Source: Neelides folsomi (Eukaryota > Arthropoda > Collembola > Neelipleona > Neelidae). From it: a DNA stretch of 64,000 bases. A model generated the notes under the pieces. That model had not been told where the DNA came from, ran no database searches, and worked only from the letters and a program-made list of their open reading frames with translations. This document shows, piece after piece, positions 61,871 to 64,000 of the stretch. Each line of letters starts with the position of its first letter. Position 1 is the stretch's first letter. The position numbers and the translations under genes are program-made. Location of the stretch: NCBI GenBank assembly GCA_034687125.1, contig JAQGBZ010000139.1, positions 1 to 64,000 of the forward strand. The letters are read 5' to 3'.

Positions 61871-63770
61871 ATGGCTGACGAAGGAATGGTAATTATCTTT
61901 ACTTGATAATAATTAACAATAAATATTGAACAACTCCAGTATGAATGCCCAAGCTGTATGGAATTTTCCATTGGGTGTGAACGTGGGAATGAATCAAATA
62001 CTGATAAGAATTGTGTTTTTTATTATGATAATTTTAATTTTGGATATAAGAGATAAATTTGATTGTTTTTGGTTCTAGGCGTTAGACCTGAGTCAGAAGA
62101 AGCCAAAGAAAAAACTGAAAAAGTTTGACCTCGATGCTGCTATTGCTTCAGCCGAAGCCGGGTCTGACCCCCCTGAGAAGGAAAATGTGGAGCCGGACGA
62201 GAACATGGAAGACAACTTGGACGATCTTGCATCGTTCGGAGGGAAGAAGAAGAAAAAGAAGGGGAAGGGGACCTTCAACCTTGAAGACTTAGAGAAAGCT
62301 ATTCCTGGGTCTGGGGAGGGTGAAGGACCTCAGGGTGAAGCTGATGAAGCCGTTGAAGACATTAACATGGACTTCACGAAGAAGAAGAAGAGGAAGCCGA
62401 AAGTTAAGGACATTAATGAACTCGTCGCTGCCACTGATGATGCTGAACCTATTGAAGACGGTAATTTTATTTTATTTTTTTATTTCTTGTAAAATCAATT
62501 TATTAATTTGTCTGCTTCCTTTAATGCTAACGATAATAAAGATGTGGAAGTGGCCGAAGAGCCTAAAAAAGAACACGAAAAGGGTAACGTATTCAATTAT
62601 TATAATGAGTTAAAATGAATTTTTACAATAAATTCATTTTGTTTCTTTAATTTGGTGAGTTTTTGAACATTGGCATTTTAAGATTATAAAATGCCATATT
62701 TGTTATATATTATAATCTTAAAGTTATATTTTTGTGCTTACTACTATATTATTTGAGCTTACATTTAAGTTTATTGTTATTAAAAGAACATGTCTATACG
62801 TAAATATAAAATTAACTATAGACTATAATACAGTAATTGAATTTGTATTTTTGTTAGATTTTCATTTTTCATCTATCTCTTTAATTTATAATTTAGTTTT
62901 TAATTAAGTTTTTGATATATTTGTTTCATTTATTTATTCATTTTTACTTTAAGTTTAATTTGTCGTTGTTAAATCGAACAAGTTGTTTTCAAAGTACTCA
63001 CCTTAAAATATATGTTTGCAGTGGATGAGTCTAGGAACTCAAATTGGGCTGGATCCGACCGCGACTACACTTACGATGAACTCCTCAATCGCGTTTTTGA
63101 AGTTATGAGACAGAAAAATCCCGAAATGGCGTCTGGAACGAAGCAAAAATTCGTCATGCGACCACCCCAAGTCGTTCGAGTCGGCACGAAAAAAACATCT
63201 TTTGTCAACTTTATGGAAATTTGCAAAATGTAAATGTTTAAAATATTAATCTAAATTAGTCAATTTTTATAATTAATTCTTATTATAATAACATACATAA
63301 AAATATCAATAGAATTTAAAGCAATATTTGATTATTTTTCTAGGCTTCATCGTCATCAAAAGCATTTGCTCGACTTTCTTCTATCTGAATTAGGAACATG
63401 TGGATCAATCGACGGGAACAATCAATTGATTATTAAAGGACGTTTCCAACAAAAACAAATTGAGAATGTTCTTCGGCGCTACATCAAGGTATATAATTAT
63501 TTAATTGTTTTCGGACCAATTAACGCTTAATTTATAATTTACATTTTATTAAATATGGTACATATTGCATGTAAATAACTTTTAATTTTCTTATAGGAAT
63601 ACGTGACGTGCCATACATGCAGATCCCCCAACACACTTCTACAGAAAGATTCTCGTCTCTTTTTCCTTCAATGTGAAGCCTGCGGTTCTCGTTGTTCTGT
63701 CGCGTCCATCAAACACGGATTCCAAGCCGTTACCGGAAAGCGAGCTGCCATTCGAGCGAGAGCAACATAA
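61871..63770 (+). CDS. eIF2beta: Translation initiation factor eIF2 subunit beta
   Basis: Six exons (61871-61888, 62079-62460, 62542-62583, 63022-63229, 63344-63488, 63597-63770) give 322 aa; human EIF2S2 has 333. The N-terminal half carries three lysine blocks ([26 protein letters not shown]) that bind eIF5 and eIF2B-epsilon. The C-terminal half is the conserved core: [56 protein letters not shown] and [20 protein letters not shown]. It ends with a C-x2-C ... C-x2-C zinc ribbon (CHTC, CEAC). With alpha and gamma subunits it delivers initiator tRNA to the 40S ribosome. The first exon encodes only MADEGM. Intron 3 contains two competing hairpins. Confidence 0.97.
62671..62722 (+). repeat. Two overlapping inverted repeats in eIF2 beta intron 3
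   Basis: Stem A pairs 62671-62679 with 62688-62696 (9 bp, 8-nt loop). Stem B pairs 62677-62689 with 62710-62722 (13 bp, 20-nt loop). They share bases, so only one can form at a time. Both are perfect, though AT-rich. Confidence 0.6.
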
Positions 63771-64000
63771 TTTTCTAAATAAGACAAACATCCTCAAGTT
63801 CACATCCAAATCCAACATCAAAGTGAAATTATTTTCTTTATTTACATCATTAAACATTTTTTGGAATAAAATTCAACTTCTGGGGTAAATTAATGGAAAA
63901 TCATACTATTCGCTATTTTTTTGATATTTATAAACTTTAAAAAAATTTACTGAAATTAAAAAAATTAATTAATTATCAAAATTTAATTCGTTATTTTTAC
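63771..64000. other. 3' flank of eIF2 beta
   Basis: AT-rich sequence with AATAAA at about 63865, probably the polyadenylation signal. No further gene begins before the window ends. Confidence 0.5.

Noticed and set aside
1-64000. CRISPR arrays, insertion sequences, intact transposons, rRNA
   Set aside because: None seen. The window is ordinary animal genomic DNA with spliced genes; the only RNA gene I can support is the tRNA.

Overview
The window is nuclear DNA from an animal, most likely a small-genome arthropod or close ecdysozoan relative. Genes are split by many short AT-rich GT-AG introns (mostly about 50-150 bp), intergenic DNA is AT-rich, and there are no operons, ribosome binding sites or prokaryotic elements. 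Homologues of ImpL2 and klumpfuss and a probable ZAD zinc-finger protein point towards Arthropoda. I cannot name the species. Because one entry holds one span, multi-exon genes are given as start-to-stop spans, with the exon boundaries I worked out (GT/AG plus frame continuity) in the evidence.

Layout: 1-1.65 kb, the last two exons of a WDR74-like gene. 3.0-4.6 kb, Six4/5 homeobox. 6.1-6.8 kb, small ZAD-like/C2H2 gene. 7.2-8.0 kb, small secreted Pro/Thr-rich peptide. 9.2-13.2 kb, 15-exon SLC5 sodium/solute symporter. 13.5-14.2 kb, a broken CAP-domain gene. 14.7-15.9 kb, clarin-like four-pass membrane protein. 16.6-17.4 kb, Hikeshi. 17.4-19.8 kb, intergenic with two adjacent long hairpins. 19.9-28.0 kb (-), RFX1/2/3-type factor, probably with a non-coding first exon near 33 kb. 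33.5-35.0 kb (-), SLC25A26. 35.7-37.0 kb (+), TIMMDC1. 37.4-39.2 kb (-), twinfilin. 39.7-40.4 kb (+), an unrecognised acidic protein. 41.3-46.6 kb (+), a BTB-BACK protein with nine C2H2 fingers, with a tRNA-Leu(UAG) on the opposite strand in one intron. 48.5-49.9 kb (+), ImpL2-like two-Ig secreted protein. 52.0-53.4 kb (-), klumpfuss-like zinc finger. 53.4-59.4 kb, gene-poor. 59.4-61.3 kb (-), unrecognised Arg/Asp/Lys-rich nuclear-type protein. 61.9-63.8 kb (+), eIF2 beta.

Most of the window is conserved housekeeping and developmental genes with no functional cluster. Several pairs are head-to-head with 0.5-0.7 kb between start codons: SLC25A26/TIMMDC1 (both mitochondrial), twinfilin/acidic protein, and Arg-Asp-rich protein/eIF2 beta. 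Shared promoter regions are therefore plausible. I found no clearly new molecular system. The best leads are three long hairpins whose arm mismatches are all G:U on the + strand, a candidate alternative RFX N-terminal exon, a tandem splice acceptor in the BTB gene that opens a second reading frame, the decayed CAP gene, and the gene models I could not identify.
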